Source of the DNA: Chaetomium olivaceum
Taxonomy: Eukaryota; Ascomycota; Sordariomycetes; Sordariales; Chaetomiaceae
Length of the DNA: 64,000 nucleotides
Direction of reading: 5' to 3'
Assembly (NCBI GenBank): GCA_039881045.1
Contig: JAYWVB010000003.1
Location: 1,240,001 to 1,304,000, forward strand
Part shown: one piece after another, positions 33,909 to 45,396 of the stretch
Layout of the letters: each line of letters begins with the position of its first letter
How positions within the stretch are numbered: the first letter of the stretch is position 1
Program-made: the position numbers and the translations under genes
The notes under the pieces: model-generated
The model's database searches: none
What the model saw: only the letters and a program-made list of their open reading frames with translations
What the model was told of the DNA's origin: nothing

Positions 33909-34419
33909 ACTTAGGAAACTGTTTTGATTTTGGTCTTCCGGAACAGAGCCTATAACCCCGTGGCGCTCTCATGGCGCCCGTAGGTACACCGAAACAGTAC
34001 GGCCTTCATCCGATACCAGGCACCGCCATCGGGTTTTCTTCTTCCGGCTGCCCCTTCGCCAAATTGTGTGCCCATTGATTATTTTATTGCCTGCTGTTGC
34101 AAAAGTCTCATCGTTTTCTGCAGCGCTGTCTGATTTCCCCCACACAACTTTGCAAATCGTAGTTCTTGCTCAACGCGATCCCAAAACTCGCGATCCCATC
34201 GAACCTAGGCAACACAAAACGAGTCCCGATATACTACGATCTTAAGTATGTCTCATTTTGTCTATTTGACTTTGTAGTTTCTGGGCACTTGATATTGCCA
34301 GGGAAGAACCCAAGGCACATGCGCTCACATGTTACTATTGCAGCCATCTCTGAATCATCTGCCCCACCACCGTCTTCCTTTCCGCGCGACATCAACATAA
34401 CTCGGACTCAACCTGCACT
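33909..34419. other. upstream region of the 34.4-kb gene
   Basis: Starts with the shared 5' flank of tRNA-like unit 3 and then presumed promoter and leader of the next gene. No separate coding unit seen. Confidence 0.35.
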
Positions 34420-35119
34420 ATGTCGGAACGTCAGTTGTTCAAGAGGATGCTATCGCAGCTTTCGGGGCTCACGATCGATGTGGATAAGCTCTTTTTAGCG
34501 GACCACGACCGAGTTCTCGTCATTTCCCGCATTCTCGAAATGCACCCATCCGACGGCCCGGACCGGAGTTTAAATAAGGACATGCTGCACGATTCTTTAC
34601 TTAAGTTAATGGAGGCATGCCACATGGAGCGGGATGCCATGTGGTACAACATCCGCATGGAGCCTCGTTTCTGGCATCGTGTCCGGGACAGCACTGCCTG
34701 GGCTCGCGGCATGGACTATGAGATCCTCCGCACGCTGGCCCTCGGACTCACCCAGGCTGCCTGGTCCCACCTCTGGAACCCCAAGGTCGACCGAAGGGCG
34801 AGCGCCGGCCGTGTTGCAAGCTAGCCATGGCGGCGCTCCGATTTGCCGCCGACATCGAGTCGTACGAGGACCACTTCGGCAAGCAGGAGAAACCTAAGGA
34901 CATGGATTTTCTCCGAGTTTCGCGCGGCTGCCATTCTCGAGAAACGCGGAAACGAACTCCGGGCCGGCATTTTACCAGGAAGCAGACCACGGTCGCCGTG
35001 CTCCCCGCCAACAGTTACGGCTTTGCGTTCAAGCCGCGCGCGCGGAGGGCGACCTCAGCGATAAGTACGACTTGACTTCGGGCGAGCCGCGGTTCTTCGA
35101 GAAGCTGGTCCGCATCTGA
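34420..35119 (+). CDS. unknown protein, frame-broken in its second half
   Basis: No family recognised. ATG 34420 (MSERQLFKRMLSQLSGL) opens a convincing 125-residue stretch rich in Met, Arg, Trp and His (for example HMERDAMWYNIRMEPRFWHR). Near 34815 the frame shifts, and coding-like sequence continues as RFAADIESYEDHFGKQEKPK, then in another frame as EFRAAAILEKRGNELRAGIL, then VAVLPANSYGFAFKP, and finally LTSGEPRFFEKLVRI ending with TGA at 35117. That makes at least four frame changes in 300 bp with no intron consensus, so the product would be about 230 residues if the breaks are sequence errors. Alternatively it is a pseudogene. No signal peptide or membrane segment seen. Confidence 0.45.
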
Positions 35120-37011
35120 GACGGGTTTCACGTCGGCGCCCAGAGATAGACCGAGACTATGGAAGGAGGAGGGACGGTGGAACGTAACGACCAAAAACCA
35201 AAGCTTCAACAGCGGCAATGCTGTTGTAGATATGCTGCTTCGAGCTCGACATAATTTTCCGCCGATTCAAGGAGTTCCAGGTTGTTTTGGGGGAGTTGGT
35301 CGTCTGAGGGCGGGAGGGTTGACGTCTGGTTAAGACTTGCCAAGGCTGGGTGCCGCGGCGCCTTGCCTGGGCACGCGGAGGGAACACTGGGGTGACGGCG
35401 GGGTCTTAACCTGGAACGGTTCCAGCCTTCTTGGCTGCACTCCGACTTTTCTCATGCCATCGTCTCTGTACATGAGGTGTATTGTATATTTAGTGGGGAA
35501 TCAGGAGTACCGGAGGACTTTAATTAGCGACTCTTTTTCCAAGCCAAATCTTCCATTGCTGCTGTCGTGAAAACTCAAGTGAGGAGGCGAGAGATTTCCT
35601 CGCACTCGGCCCACGAGGTGCTTGATACAATCACCGACAACACATAGATGCCTACCGAAGGTACTGTACCTAACTAACCACGAACGCTGCAAACGCATTT
35701 GTTCAATCTGGGGCTGATAAGACCCTGCAGCACCAGGTGGGTGCTGAATTGTTCTGGGTTTCTCAAGTGGAGTGAGCTCGAGGTCACCAGATGGTCCAGA
35801 TTTCTCACCGGAAGCCCAATTCGGCTCTGCTCGGTGTGCCCCAGGCTTCGTTCATGCAACCAGCCTACTACCAACATGGAAGTTTCGTCAGTCTTTGCGC
35901 CCCGCGTCGCCGTCGCTGAGTGATGCTCGGTCGCGTCAGGTTTCATTGTGGTTGTGAGCACCTTCCTCATCCATCTGCCCCGCCTTGCCTTAGCGCGCCT
36001 TGGCTTTCCCCACAACTCGGCGAGATTCCCCAGAGTCGCCAAAAAGTGCCGGGGGCGTTTGCCTAGAACACGCCAGAGGCAGCCCAGCAGTGCCCAGCCA
36101 ACCAGCCCAGCGCCAGCACGCCCAGAGGGACTGATCTCGCAACGCTTCTGCCAGGGAGGATCTGCGTTTCCATTCTGGCTCGACTCCGGGTTTCCAGCCA
36201 AGCAGGAGCCAAGAACGGTCCGTCACAGCCACCGAAGCTTGTCAAGGCTTGACTTTCATCGCGCCAAGAATTGCACCATTTTAGGATGCGCCGGGGTCGT
36301 TGCTCTTTGAGACACCGAGCCATGCGAGTGAGTGCCGCTCTCTCTCCACCAATGTGTGTGACCTTCCGAATCACCCATGCGCAGCACCATACCGCCCGCA
36401 GGTGGCCCGAAGGCAAGGCACTGTGTAGTGCTTCCAGAAGGCAAGCAGCCTGCCACCCCGAGGGAACCCTCCCGCTCCCACCCGGTGGCCGGTGCTCCTC
36501 GGACAATCTAACCTTGATTGCGACCCATGCTCCCATGCTCCTATCCTCCTGTTGTTATCAATGGCGCGTGCGAAAGCTGACCAGGGCCGGGGGTAAGAAT
36601 GCGACCTCGACGAGCCGGAGCGGTGCCATGCAAGTCGCACGTTATCAGATGTCACTGAGTTCCCGAATGCTGTTGGGCCATTCCCCAGCATTGGCCCGGC
36701 TGGCTGTGCCTTTTCCAAGCCATCCCATCCCGGCCACCGCGTTGTTGTTCCACTGCCTTGTTCCACTTTGGCAGACCGAACGGCCACCCGACGATAGCCT
36801 TCTCTCCTCCTCCTGCGCGCGCCTGCATCTCACACATATTAATAATCCCCGATCCCGTCCCCCACAATCTCCTCTTCATTCTCATACCTGATCCTCTTCC
36901 CCTCGGCGTGTCGACTTTCGGTTCCTTCACGGCAGGCTTGATCTAGGTTTCCTTCCGTTCTCTTCGGCAGAGCGTGACCGTGGGCGGTTCGCACGACACG
37001 ACGAGCGCACC
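35120..37011. other. long intergenic region upstream of the permease gene
   Basis: About 1.9 kb. The frames 35674-36201 (-) and 36271-36891 (+) are antisense to each other's neighbourhoods, lack domains and are rejected. The last 200 bp before 37012 are pyrimidine-rich, consistent with a promoter and leader. Confidence 0.4.
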
Positions 37012-38906
37012 ATGGCGAGGTTGCCATTTTCTAGGAAGCGCGGCGATGAGCAGGGCGAGAAGACAGCAGCACCGGTGCAGGATGTGTCGCCGGGGGAACA
37101 CAGCAGCGAGGAGGGCGTCGTCGATGACGGGGTCGAGGATGACTTGCACCGGGGCATGAAGCCCCGGCAACTGAGTACGTGATTGCCTGTTTTGGAAGGG
37201 AATTGACGTTGTTCCAGAGTTGTATGCTGACGCCGCGCAGACATGATGGCCATCGCGGGTGCCATTGGAACTGGTAAGCATCGCCAATCGCCGCGGGCGC
37301 ATCCCATGATGCGACTGACAACCGCTAACGCATTGCGTGCAGGTCTTGTTATTGGTACCGGCACATCATTAAAATTCGGTCCCGCATCCCTCCTCATCGG
37401 ATACGTCTTCATGGGCTTCGTCGTCTACGTGGTTATGGTTGCGCTTGGAGAGATGGGCGCCTGGTTGCCAATGAAGAAGAGCTTCTCCGGATACGCATCG
37501 CGCTTCGTCGACCCGGCCATGGGCTTCGCGACAGGCTGGAACTACTTCTTCAAATACGTCATCGTGCTACCGAACAACTTGACCGCGACGGGAATTCTAC
37601 TGCAGAAGTGGCTACCAGATCTAAACGTGTCGGTTTGGATTGTCGTCTTTGGCGTCTGTATCATCCTGCTCAATGTATGGAACACCCGCCCCCCTTATCA
37701 CTGGACCCCAGGTACTAACTCCCACAAAGCTGATTCACGTCTCCTTCTTTGGTGAAGCCGAGTTCTGGATGTCGCTCGTCAAAGCCCTCGTCATCATAAT
37801 GCTGATCCTGCTCTGCTTCATCATCGCGCTCGGCGGCGGCCCCAGCCACATCCGGACCGGTTTCTACTTTTGGCAGAACCCAGGCGCCTTTGCCCCATTC
37901 ACGACGACAGTGGGCGGCCAGACGACCGTCATCGACGGCGACACCGGCCGCTTCCTCGGCGTCTGGGCATGCATGGTGCAGGCTACGTTCGCCTACCTCG
38001 GCACCGAGCTGGTCGGCGTGGCTTTTGGCGAGACCCCGAACCCCCGCAAGAACGTCCCGCGCGCTGTCAACCAGACCCTCCTGCGCATCGTCTTCTTCTA
38101 CGTCGCCGGCGTGCTGGTCCTCGGCATGGCCGTGCCCTACAACAGCCCCATCCTGCTCGCCGCCACCAAGAAGGGCACCAGCGGATGTACGTCACCCTGA
38201 GGCCCTGCAGCCTTGCGCCCCCTCGCCCACATCTCCCCCATCCGCTCTTTCCTCAGACATGCGATACTAACCGTTGTACTCAATCACTTACACAGTGGCC
38301 TCCCCCTTCGTCGTCGCCGCCCAAATCGCCGGCGTCAACAAGCTCGACGACGCCGTCAACGGCCTGCTCCTCGTCTTCACCATCAGCGCCGCCAACTCGG
38401 ACATCTACCTCGCCTCGCGCACCGTCTGGGCGCTGGCCAAGGACGGCCAGGCGCCGCACATGATGCAGCGCACCAACAAGCGCGGGGTGCCCATCCCCGC
38501 GGTCGCCCTCTCGTCCATCTTCATCGCGCTCGGCTTCATGAACGCGACCAAGTCGGCCGCAACCGTGTTTGGCTACTTTGTGTCGCTGGTGACCGTGTTT
38601 GGCGCGCTCAACTGGATCGCCGTGCTCGTCAGCTATCTGGCCATGATCAACGCCATGAAGGCCCAGGGCGTGCCGCGCGACATCATGCCCTACCGGAATA
38701 TCCTGCTGCCCTGGGGCGCGTACATTGCGCTGCCCATCACCATGCTGGTCATCATCTTCAGCGGGTACTCGGCGTTTATCCCGCATTTCCAGGTCGACAA
38801 GTTCTTGACGGCGTATATTGGCATTCCGGTCTATGTGATTAATATCTTTTGGTGGAAGTTCTTTAAGGGACAAAGCGGGTCCAGCCCTTGGACGTGGATC
38901 TGGTGA
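37012..38906 (+). CDS. fungal amino-acid permease (APC superfamily), five exons
   Basis: Proton-coupled amino-acid uptake at the plasma membrane. Exons are 37012-37174, 37241-37273, 37343-37674, 37730-38186 and 38296-38906, giving 531 residues with all junctions in frame. The hydrophilic acidic N-terminus is about 55 residues. TM1 reads MMAIAGAIGTGLVIGTG, the unwound Gly-rich helix of this family, and TM2-TM3 contain VALGEMGAWLPMKKSFSGYA. The conserved FAYLGTELVGVAFGE motif of TM6 and SAANSDIYLASR near TM8 are both present. About 12 hydrophobic segments can be counted. It ends PWTWIW, just after a short cytosolic tail. Substrate preference cannot be read. This gene has no frame lesion, in contrast to several neighbours. 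Confidence 0.92.
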
Positions 38907-39595
38907 CGGGGCGGCGTGCTTAAGATAGAGAGAAAGAGGCACTGGTTAGCGTGGTGTTCGGCGCCGGGGGACCCCCTGGGAGGCATCCGGTGGCTTTCAG
39001 AAATGCATTAGTCTTGAGATCATGACCGGGTAATGAGAGTGATGATTCCCGCCGGATAGCAACGTTGTTGCATGGTGCATTCTTTGATGCATGGGGTGAT
39101 TTGCGAGTTTGGGATGTCAAAGAAAGCCTCCGTCGTCATTCTCTCCATTCGGCCCGCTTCGTTGGGTTTGAAGATCTGCTCGTCTGCGCACCCGTTGCCT
39201 GGATAAATAGAGGACGCGGGTGGGACGGAAGCTGGGCATGGAGAGCGCTTCCGAGACGATCGGACCCGACTGGGGAAACCAGCGCCGCACCTCCCGGCCG
39301 CAATGGCGGGTGGCGGACCCAGTTTTGATTCACATAAACAGCAGCCAGCCAACGACATCCTGGCTTGAGCCGCGTTTTGGTCGATCGTTCCTCAACTGCG
39401 CCCAATTCGGGAACGAGGGGGGTTGTGGGGTACTTTGATACACGGGCCGTTCTACCTGTCGATCCAATATCGACAAGCAAGCGCAGGCTGACAGTTCCAA
39501 GTCTGTAAATGATGGAGGCATTTCGGGAATAGAGTCAACGGGACGTTTGGTACCGAGATCTGGGGGGATCGATTCCGGGGAGCCATGGTCTTCTG
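38907..39595. other. intergenic upstream of the AA9 gene
   Basis: Contains the permease 3' region and distal AA9 promoter. A CTGGGG element at about 39559 fits the CreA-type SYGGRG consensus, which is short and expected by chance. Confidence 0.35.
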
Positions 39596-39716
39596 TGAGG
39601 TATATTTAGGGAGCCTTCGTCGCTCATATCCTAGGTAGGAGGAAGATCACCTCAAGCCACACACACGTCCCTGTCCTGTCTGCACTCATTCAGCTCGACT
39701 GTCAAAGTTGCCCAAG
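39596..39716 (+). promoter_or_regulatory. AA9 core promoter and leader
   Basis: GTATATTTAG at about 39599-39608 is a plausible TATA element roughly 110 bp before the ATG, followed by a C/A-rich leader. Confidence 0.45.
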
Positions 39717-40639
39717 ATGAAGACTTCTAGCACCGCCCTTCTCGCGACTGGCCTCCTGGCTCAGTACGCTACCGCTCACTCCATCTTCCAGCAGTCGGGC
39801 AGCGGCTCGATCGACTTTGACACAAAATGCACCCGCATGCCGGTGGGTGTTCCTAACTTCACCTTACTAAGTTACGTTTGAGCCAGTGACTGACTTGATA
39901 TCCGTAGCCCAGCAACTCGCCTGTCACGAGCGCGACCAGCGCTGACGTCGTGTGCAACGTTGGCGGCACCTCTGGCATCGCCGAGGTTTGCGAAGTGAAC
40001 GGTGAGTTCTAACCCCATTGTGTACTGTCTCCCTCCGCCGTTGACTGACACCACTCTACTTGTAGCCGGCGATGAGTTCACCGTGGAGATGCATGCGCAG
40101 AAGAACGACCGGTCCTGCAGCAACGAGGCCATCGGCGGGAACCACTTCGGCCCCGTCATGGTGTACATGAGCAAGGTGGATGACGCCACCTCGGCCGACG
40201 GCTCCAGCGAGTGGTTCAAGGTCGACGAGTTCGGCTACGACGCCAGCAGCAAGACCTGGGGCACCGACCTGCTCAACGAGAACTGCGGCAAGCGCACCTT
40301 CAAGCTCCCCAGCAAGATCCCTGCCGGCGACTACCTTGTCCGCGCCGAGGCGATCGCTCTCCACACCGCCGGCCAGAGCGGCGGTGCGCAGTTCTACATG
40401 AGCTGCTACGTAAGTCGTTGCCGTTGTCTTCGGTGTTACAAAGAGTACCATGCTAACCGTGTTTTTAACTATAGCAAGTCAGGATCGCTGGTGGCGACGG
40501 CGGCCAGCTCCCGGCGGGTGTCAAGTTCCCGGGTGCGTACAGCGCCTCGGACCCTGGCATCCTCATCGACATCTATGGCAGCGATCTCAGCCAGTACAAG
40601 ATTCCCGGCCCGGCCGTCATCGACCAGAGCTACTTCTAA
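39717..40639 (+). CDS. AA9 lytic polysaccharide monooxygenase (former GH61), four exons
   Basis: Copper enzyme that cleaves cellulose or hemicellulose oxidatively outside the cell. Exons 39717-39842, 39908-40001, 40066-40409 and 40475-40639 give 242 residues. A 20-residue signal peptide (ending AQYATA) leaves His as the first mature residue (HSIFQQ), the N-terminal copper ligand of the histidine brace. The second ligand is the His of GGNHFGPVMVYMSK, and GGAQFYMSCYQVRI supplies the axial Tyr region. Cysteines are placed for the usual disulfides. It ends PGPAVIDQSYF without a carbohydrate-binding module. Intron 3 has a TGCTAAC branch site. Regiospecificity (C1 or C4) cannot be read. No lesion seen. 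Confidence 0.93.
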
Positions 40640-41371
40640 ATTAGCGTGGTTGTGAAGGGTTATTGGGAGGAATGAATGGGTTGGGTGTTTGACTCATTGT
40701 AGGCAATGCCAGCTTGCACTGAATCAAGGGTTGAAGTAGATTTTGGGAGAATAAATCCAAATGATACCATATGAACTCATTCGTGTCCCCCCTCGTACCT
40801 CGTGACTGTGCGTACGTATCTCCCTCCTATTCGGCCCTTGTGCCTTGCCCTTGACCCCTGGCCTGCCCCTGAGCCCCTGACCCAGGAAACCCTAACCCAG
40901 GAACAAATGATGTCATTCGACACGACACCCCTGACCAGATCTCATGGCGTACCTGAGACATCGTTTCCAGCGTCTGATCTTCTGTTTTTCTCATGCGACA
41001 TCGACAACACGTTTTCTGTACCTTCACTTTCTTGCACTTTGCATTGAGAACCCATACTCGAGCTGCATTCCATCGAAACCGCAGTCACACACTTTTACTC
41101 ACTCACCTCATAGATGCGGGGTCTCCACTCTCTCCGCCCCGCTTGGTTTCGCGCAACTCCCGCTCTCATCACTCACTGCGGTCGCTGCCCCTCATTTTTA
41201 CACTCACTTTCATCAGCCGACCACCTCAACCCCACCACCCCCTCCATCAACAACCACAAACTAAACAAACCTGGCGCAACAACAGCCCGGATATCACGGC
41301 CACTAACAACAATAGCAACAACAACAACAACACCTAATCACCCCCCTTCAAACGGCCCCCACCCCACCAAA
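40640..41371. other. intergenic between AA9 and Nudix genes
   Basis: Holds the AA9 3' end and the Nudix promoter and leader; the region 41200-41345 is C/A-rich with CAACAA repeats just before the ATG. An in-frame extension upstream of 41372 is open but low-complexity. Confidence 0.4.
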
Positions 41372-42018
41372 ATGTCCAAACCCCAACACCCGCAAACCCC
41401 CACCATCACCTCCATCACCGACCTCCCCACCGCCGACGCAAAATGGATCACGCTCCAGCGCATCGCCTACACAGACCAGACGGGGACGGCTCGCACCTGG
41501 GAAGCGGCGTCGCGCAAGACGCGCGCGCGCTCGGCGGGCGTCGACGCCGTCGCCATGGGCAACGTGCTGCTGCACCCGTCGCAGCCGGCCTCCACGCTGC
41601 TCGTCATCCAGTACCGCCCGCCGCTGGACGCCTTCACGGTGGAATGGCCGGCCGGGCTGATCGATGAGGGCGAGACGGCCGAGGAGGCGGCGGTGAGGGA
41701 GTTCAGGGAGGAGACGGGGTACGAGTGCAAGGTGGTGGGGTCAGCCCCGCGCAGGCGGCCGATCCGGGGTTGAGTAATGCGAATATGAAGCTGGTGATGG
41801 TGGAGGTTAGGTTGGGGGAGGGGGAGCCGCTGCTGCCGGAGCAAAGGCTGGAGGATGGGGAGCATATTCAGCGGGTGGTGGTGCCGTTGGCGGAGCTGTA
41901 TGAGAGGTTGGTCGAGTATAGCCGGCAGGACAGGATGGTGGTGGCGGCGAAGTTGTTTCATTTCGCGGCGGGCATGCAGTTTGCGAAGGATAAGGGCAAG
42001 GAGTATGGGTTGTTGTGA
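41372..42018 (+). CDS. Nudix hydrolase, ADP-ribose pyrophosphatase type (YSA1-like), one frame break
   Basis: Hydrolyses ADP-ribose or related nucleoside diphosphate sugars to AMP plus sugar phosphate. ATG 41372 begins MSKPQHPQTPTITSITDLPT; WITLQRIAYTDQTGTARTWE matches the N-terminal dimer strands of ADPRases. The Nudix box spans 41656-41724 with the invariant Gly, Glu, REFREETG order, preceded by VEWPAGLID. The frame shifts by one base near 41741 (GGGTCAGCCCCG), after which DPGLSNANMKLVMVEV continues the conserved family sequence to a stop at 42018. The total length is one base short of a multiple of three, consistent with a single lost base. About 215 residues if restored. Single exon. Confidence 0.85.
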
Positions 42019-43387
42019 GGGTGCTTGTGATAGAGGGGCGCGGGCTGCAGCAGGGTGGGTTGGATTGGGCTCGCGTCGGTACACACTACCTTAGCTCCCG
42101 AGTCAACCCAACCCTCTAAGCCAGTCACCAGACCCCAAATTGGGGCGGCTTGAAGAAATAGTTGGCTTGGTCGGAGCCGTGGCCGGTGATCACTTCAGTC
42201 GGCTCATGCACACAAAAGTCGTCGCCTCATCTCTGCCCCTCACTCAACATCATTCATAAGAGTGACACGACGTCGGAAGCGGTTGTTCCTATAGAAAAAC
42301 CATAATCTAAACCCGCGGCAAATAGCATAGACATTTAAAGAAAGACGCATCCTAAGCAAAATGTGTCTGAACTTGTAGTACTCCCAACGTTTGAGAACAA
42401 TGCGCTAGAGAATGTGCGCAGGTCAAGTGGTGGTTGCAGGACTTCGAGATCCGGCAAAACCCAACCATGTTTCAGCTTTCAAGTCTCGCGCCGAACGAAG
42501 CGGTGTGGAACCAGAAACGGCGCAACGGTAAAGAATCGGCATGACAATCCCGCAGATTAAAATGACAGGAGTTCATGCTATTATTAGCACAGCTATTGAT
42601 GAGAACGTAACTGATGAAAGCGCTGCAAATGGCTTCTGGAGTCACTGGGACTGCTGGGACTGCTGTAAATAATCGCATTTCTTCAAAAAGGGTTCGTCAC
42701 TTTTTGTGGAAACCTGGAAGCCACAAAATCGTCAACAAAAGCAGACGCATGCAGCCTGTTGTCAGGCGGGGCCCTGCGAACTCGCCAATCCTGCCCCACC
42801 CTCGTGCACGGTTGCCAGGGCGCCAATCGTTAGCGCATGCGACGGCCCAGGTGAGCCCAAGGAGGTGTGACAACGGGATGCTGCCAAGCACAACATCCTC
42901 CGCTCGAAGGGGATCCTCCTTCCTCTGACATCGACGACCCGGCATTCGACCTCGACGACGACAACCGCGCAAACAGGTAGGTAAGAGTGTCGCGCCCAGC
43001 GACCACACGACGACAACCATCTGCGGAATTGAAGACCGCCATTTACGAACCCCCGGAGGCCGAAATATCGACAACGACGCCCCGGTCGGGTATGTTGTGG
43101 CTCTCGGTCGCAGCAAAAGGCGGAGGTTCTTGACCCAGCTCTCGCCACAATCGCAGTGCTGCGAGCGATATACGGCCACGCGGGACAACCAACAAACAGC
43201 AACCCTTCCGCCACGGGAGGCTTAGGACGCGAATCGCTTCACGATAACGACAGACGAATTTCCTTTTTGTTTGGTTGCGACAACCAATCACACCAACTTA
43301 CAACGCTCTTTTTCATCAACTTTCCTTACGTCGACTTTACACATGCGAAACCGCGCAGCACATCACGCCGCAGCGTAAACCAGCCAA
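42019..43387. other. intergenic upstream of NudE
   Basis: About 1.4 kb. Minus-strand frames at 42697-43188 and 42762-43214 overlap each other and have no domain. The last 150 bp are A/C-rich leader sequence. Confidence 0.4.
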
Positions 43388-45396
43388 ATGTCGGAGCCGC
43401 CGTCGTCACCCCCTAGGGCAGGAACCAGCGTGGAGGATGCCTTGGCGTGGTACAAGGCGCAATACGAGGTGCTGGAGGCGGAGCTATCGGAATTCCAGGC
43501 CTCCAGCAAGGAACTAGAGGCAGAACTCGAGAAGGATCTTGATGCGGCCGACAAGCGCGAACGGTCCTTGCGCCAGAAGGCCGAGGGTCTGAGCTTCGAG
43601 GTGGAGGAGTGGAAGGTTGGCTTTTTTGCACTTCGTTTTGGATGACCGCAGTTCGTGAGGCCATCTCGCTGACACATTCCTGCAGCGCAAATACAAGGAG
43701 TCCAAGGCAGAGGCGAACGCAGCCCAAAACACGCTCGAGAAGGAGATTACGGTTCTCCGCGACACCAGCAGGACCCTTCAACTAAAGCTGCGCGACATCG
43801 AAGTAGCCAACGATGATTTCGAACGCCAGGCGCGAACTACCACCTCGTCCCTGGAAGATCTCGAATCCAAGTACAATGTCTCCATCGAAAGGGGCGTCAT
43901 GTTGGAGGAGGAGATCAAGATTGGGGAACAGGAACGAGAGCAGCTGCGGGTCGAGGCGCAACGACTGCGGGAAGAGCTCGCCGACCTGAAGATCGAAGCC
44001 GAGATCCTGCAAGACAAGATCAAGAAACAAGAGTCCAGGCACCTCTCCAGCATTTCGACCCGACATCTCTTCGATCCCCGGGTCGCCATCGTTCTGCAAT
44101 TCCCCGCACTCGACCGCGAGCTCTCCGATGATTATGACCCCGCCGGATCTCAAGTCGCTGTCTGCGGCGGACACCACCTCGGAACTCCAAGACCCACCTT
44201 CGCCCCCCATGTCGGATGTTTCCCTACCTTTACCCAAGGTGGGCAGCCTAAGGACTCCCGTCCCTCAAAGGAGGAGCCGCCTGCCCTCGGCAGCCGAGAA
44301 CAGCATCACACCGAAGCCAAAAACCTTTACGGCGTCTACGTCCTCGACCCGCACAACACGTGCAGTTACCACATCCAATGCGATGCGAACACCAGCCCAC
44401 CGATCGTCGGCAGCGAAGTCCACCCGCGCGTCCGCTCGCGCGCTCCAGCCCTCTAACTCTCTCACCCATATTCGCACGCTCACTGCTCAGATGCAACGAC
44501 TAGAGGCCCGCGTACAATCTGCGCGTTCCAAGCTGCCAGCAGCGCCACCCCCGGAATCGCCACCCCGCTCCTCGCCTCGAGGCGCGCTGGCAATGCCATC
44601 TAGCATCACGATCCGTAGCCGCAAGCGCACTGGTGGGTCTACCGCCTCGTCCAGCGCAGCCAGTTTCGCCTCCGAAACACCTTCCCAATCCCGCCACGCC
44701 CCATCCGAGTCCCACAGCAGCATATCCTCCAACAGCAACAAGCACATGCCCCGGCTTAGTTCGTCGGGTGTCTCGCGCCTATCCTTTGGGCCCCTCCCCA
44801 ACCGCAACCCCACCACCCATAACAACAACAACGAACCCGACTTCTCCCGGCCCAGCAGCCGAGCCAGCCTCTCAAACTACGCCCGCCCGGCCAGCCGCAA
44901 CGACTCCCACCACCACCACACCACTAACAGCATCAGCAACAGCAACATTAGCAGCATGCTGCCCCCGCGGCCCATGAGCCGCGCCAGCCTCTCCAGCCAC
45001 CGCACCCCGCTCGCTGCCCCACCCGGCCGCCCGCGCAGCAGCCTTGGCCTGCACCACGGCCGTAGCGGTAGTATGAGCTACGCCAGCAGCATGGCGGCGG
45101 CGCCGACGGCCGAGGAGGCGGACGAGTCGTTTGATGCCGGCGACAGCAGTTTTGTCAGCGTCACCACCAGCCCCAAGAAGCTGCGCACCCCGAGCCGGCG
45201 CGGGACGTTTAGTCGCCGCGGCGAGGCGGACGGTGGTGGTGCGGGCTCTTCTGCGGGCACGCACACGGGCATTCCCTTGCCCGGGTCGAGGCGGCTGAGT
45301 GGCGGGTCGACGTCGCTGTTGGGTTCGGGGAGGAGGACGAGTGGCGGGGCGGGGGGGAGCGCGAGGGTGTTGGAGGATTTGGGGGAGACGTATTGA
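43388..45396 (+). CDS. ro-11: NudE/RO-11 nuclear distribution protein, two exons, one frame break
   Basis: Dynein regulator that works with LIS1/NudF in nuclear migration and hyphal transport. Exon 1 (43388-43615) and exon 2 (from 43686) encode a long coiled coil over about the first 200 residues, with heptad-rich segments such as LEAELSEFQASSKELEAELE and LREELADLKIEAEILQDKIK. The C-terminal 420 residues are Ser/Arg/Pro-rich with repeated SRASLS motifs and no fold. The frame shifts at about 44063: one extra C turns ACCGACATC into ACCCGACATC, after which DISSIPGSPSF...STASSPMIM continues. The total length has exactly one surplus base, consistent with a single insertion. Neurospora ro-11 and Aspergillus nudE are the named relatives. 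The gene symbol is by family. Confidence 0.8.

Noticed and set aside
35674..36201. 175-codon minus-strand frame
   Set aside because: Low-complexity and without any family resemblance; antisense frames equally long.
36271..36891. 206-codon open frame before the permease
   Set aside because: Composition looks like chance, overlaps other frames on the minus strand, no domain.
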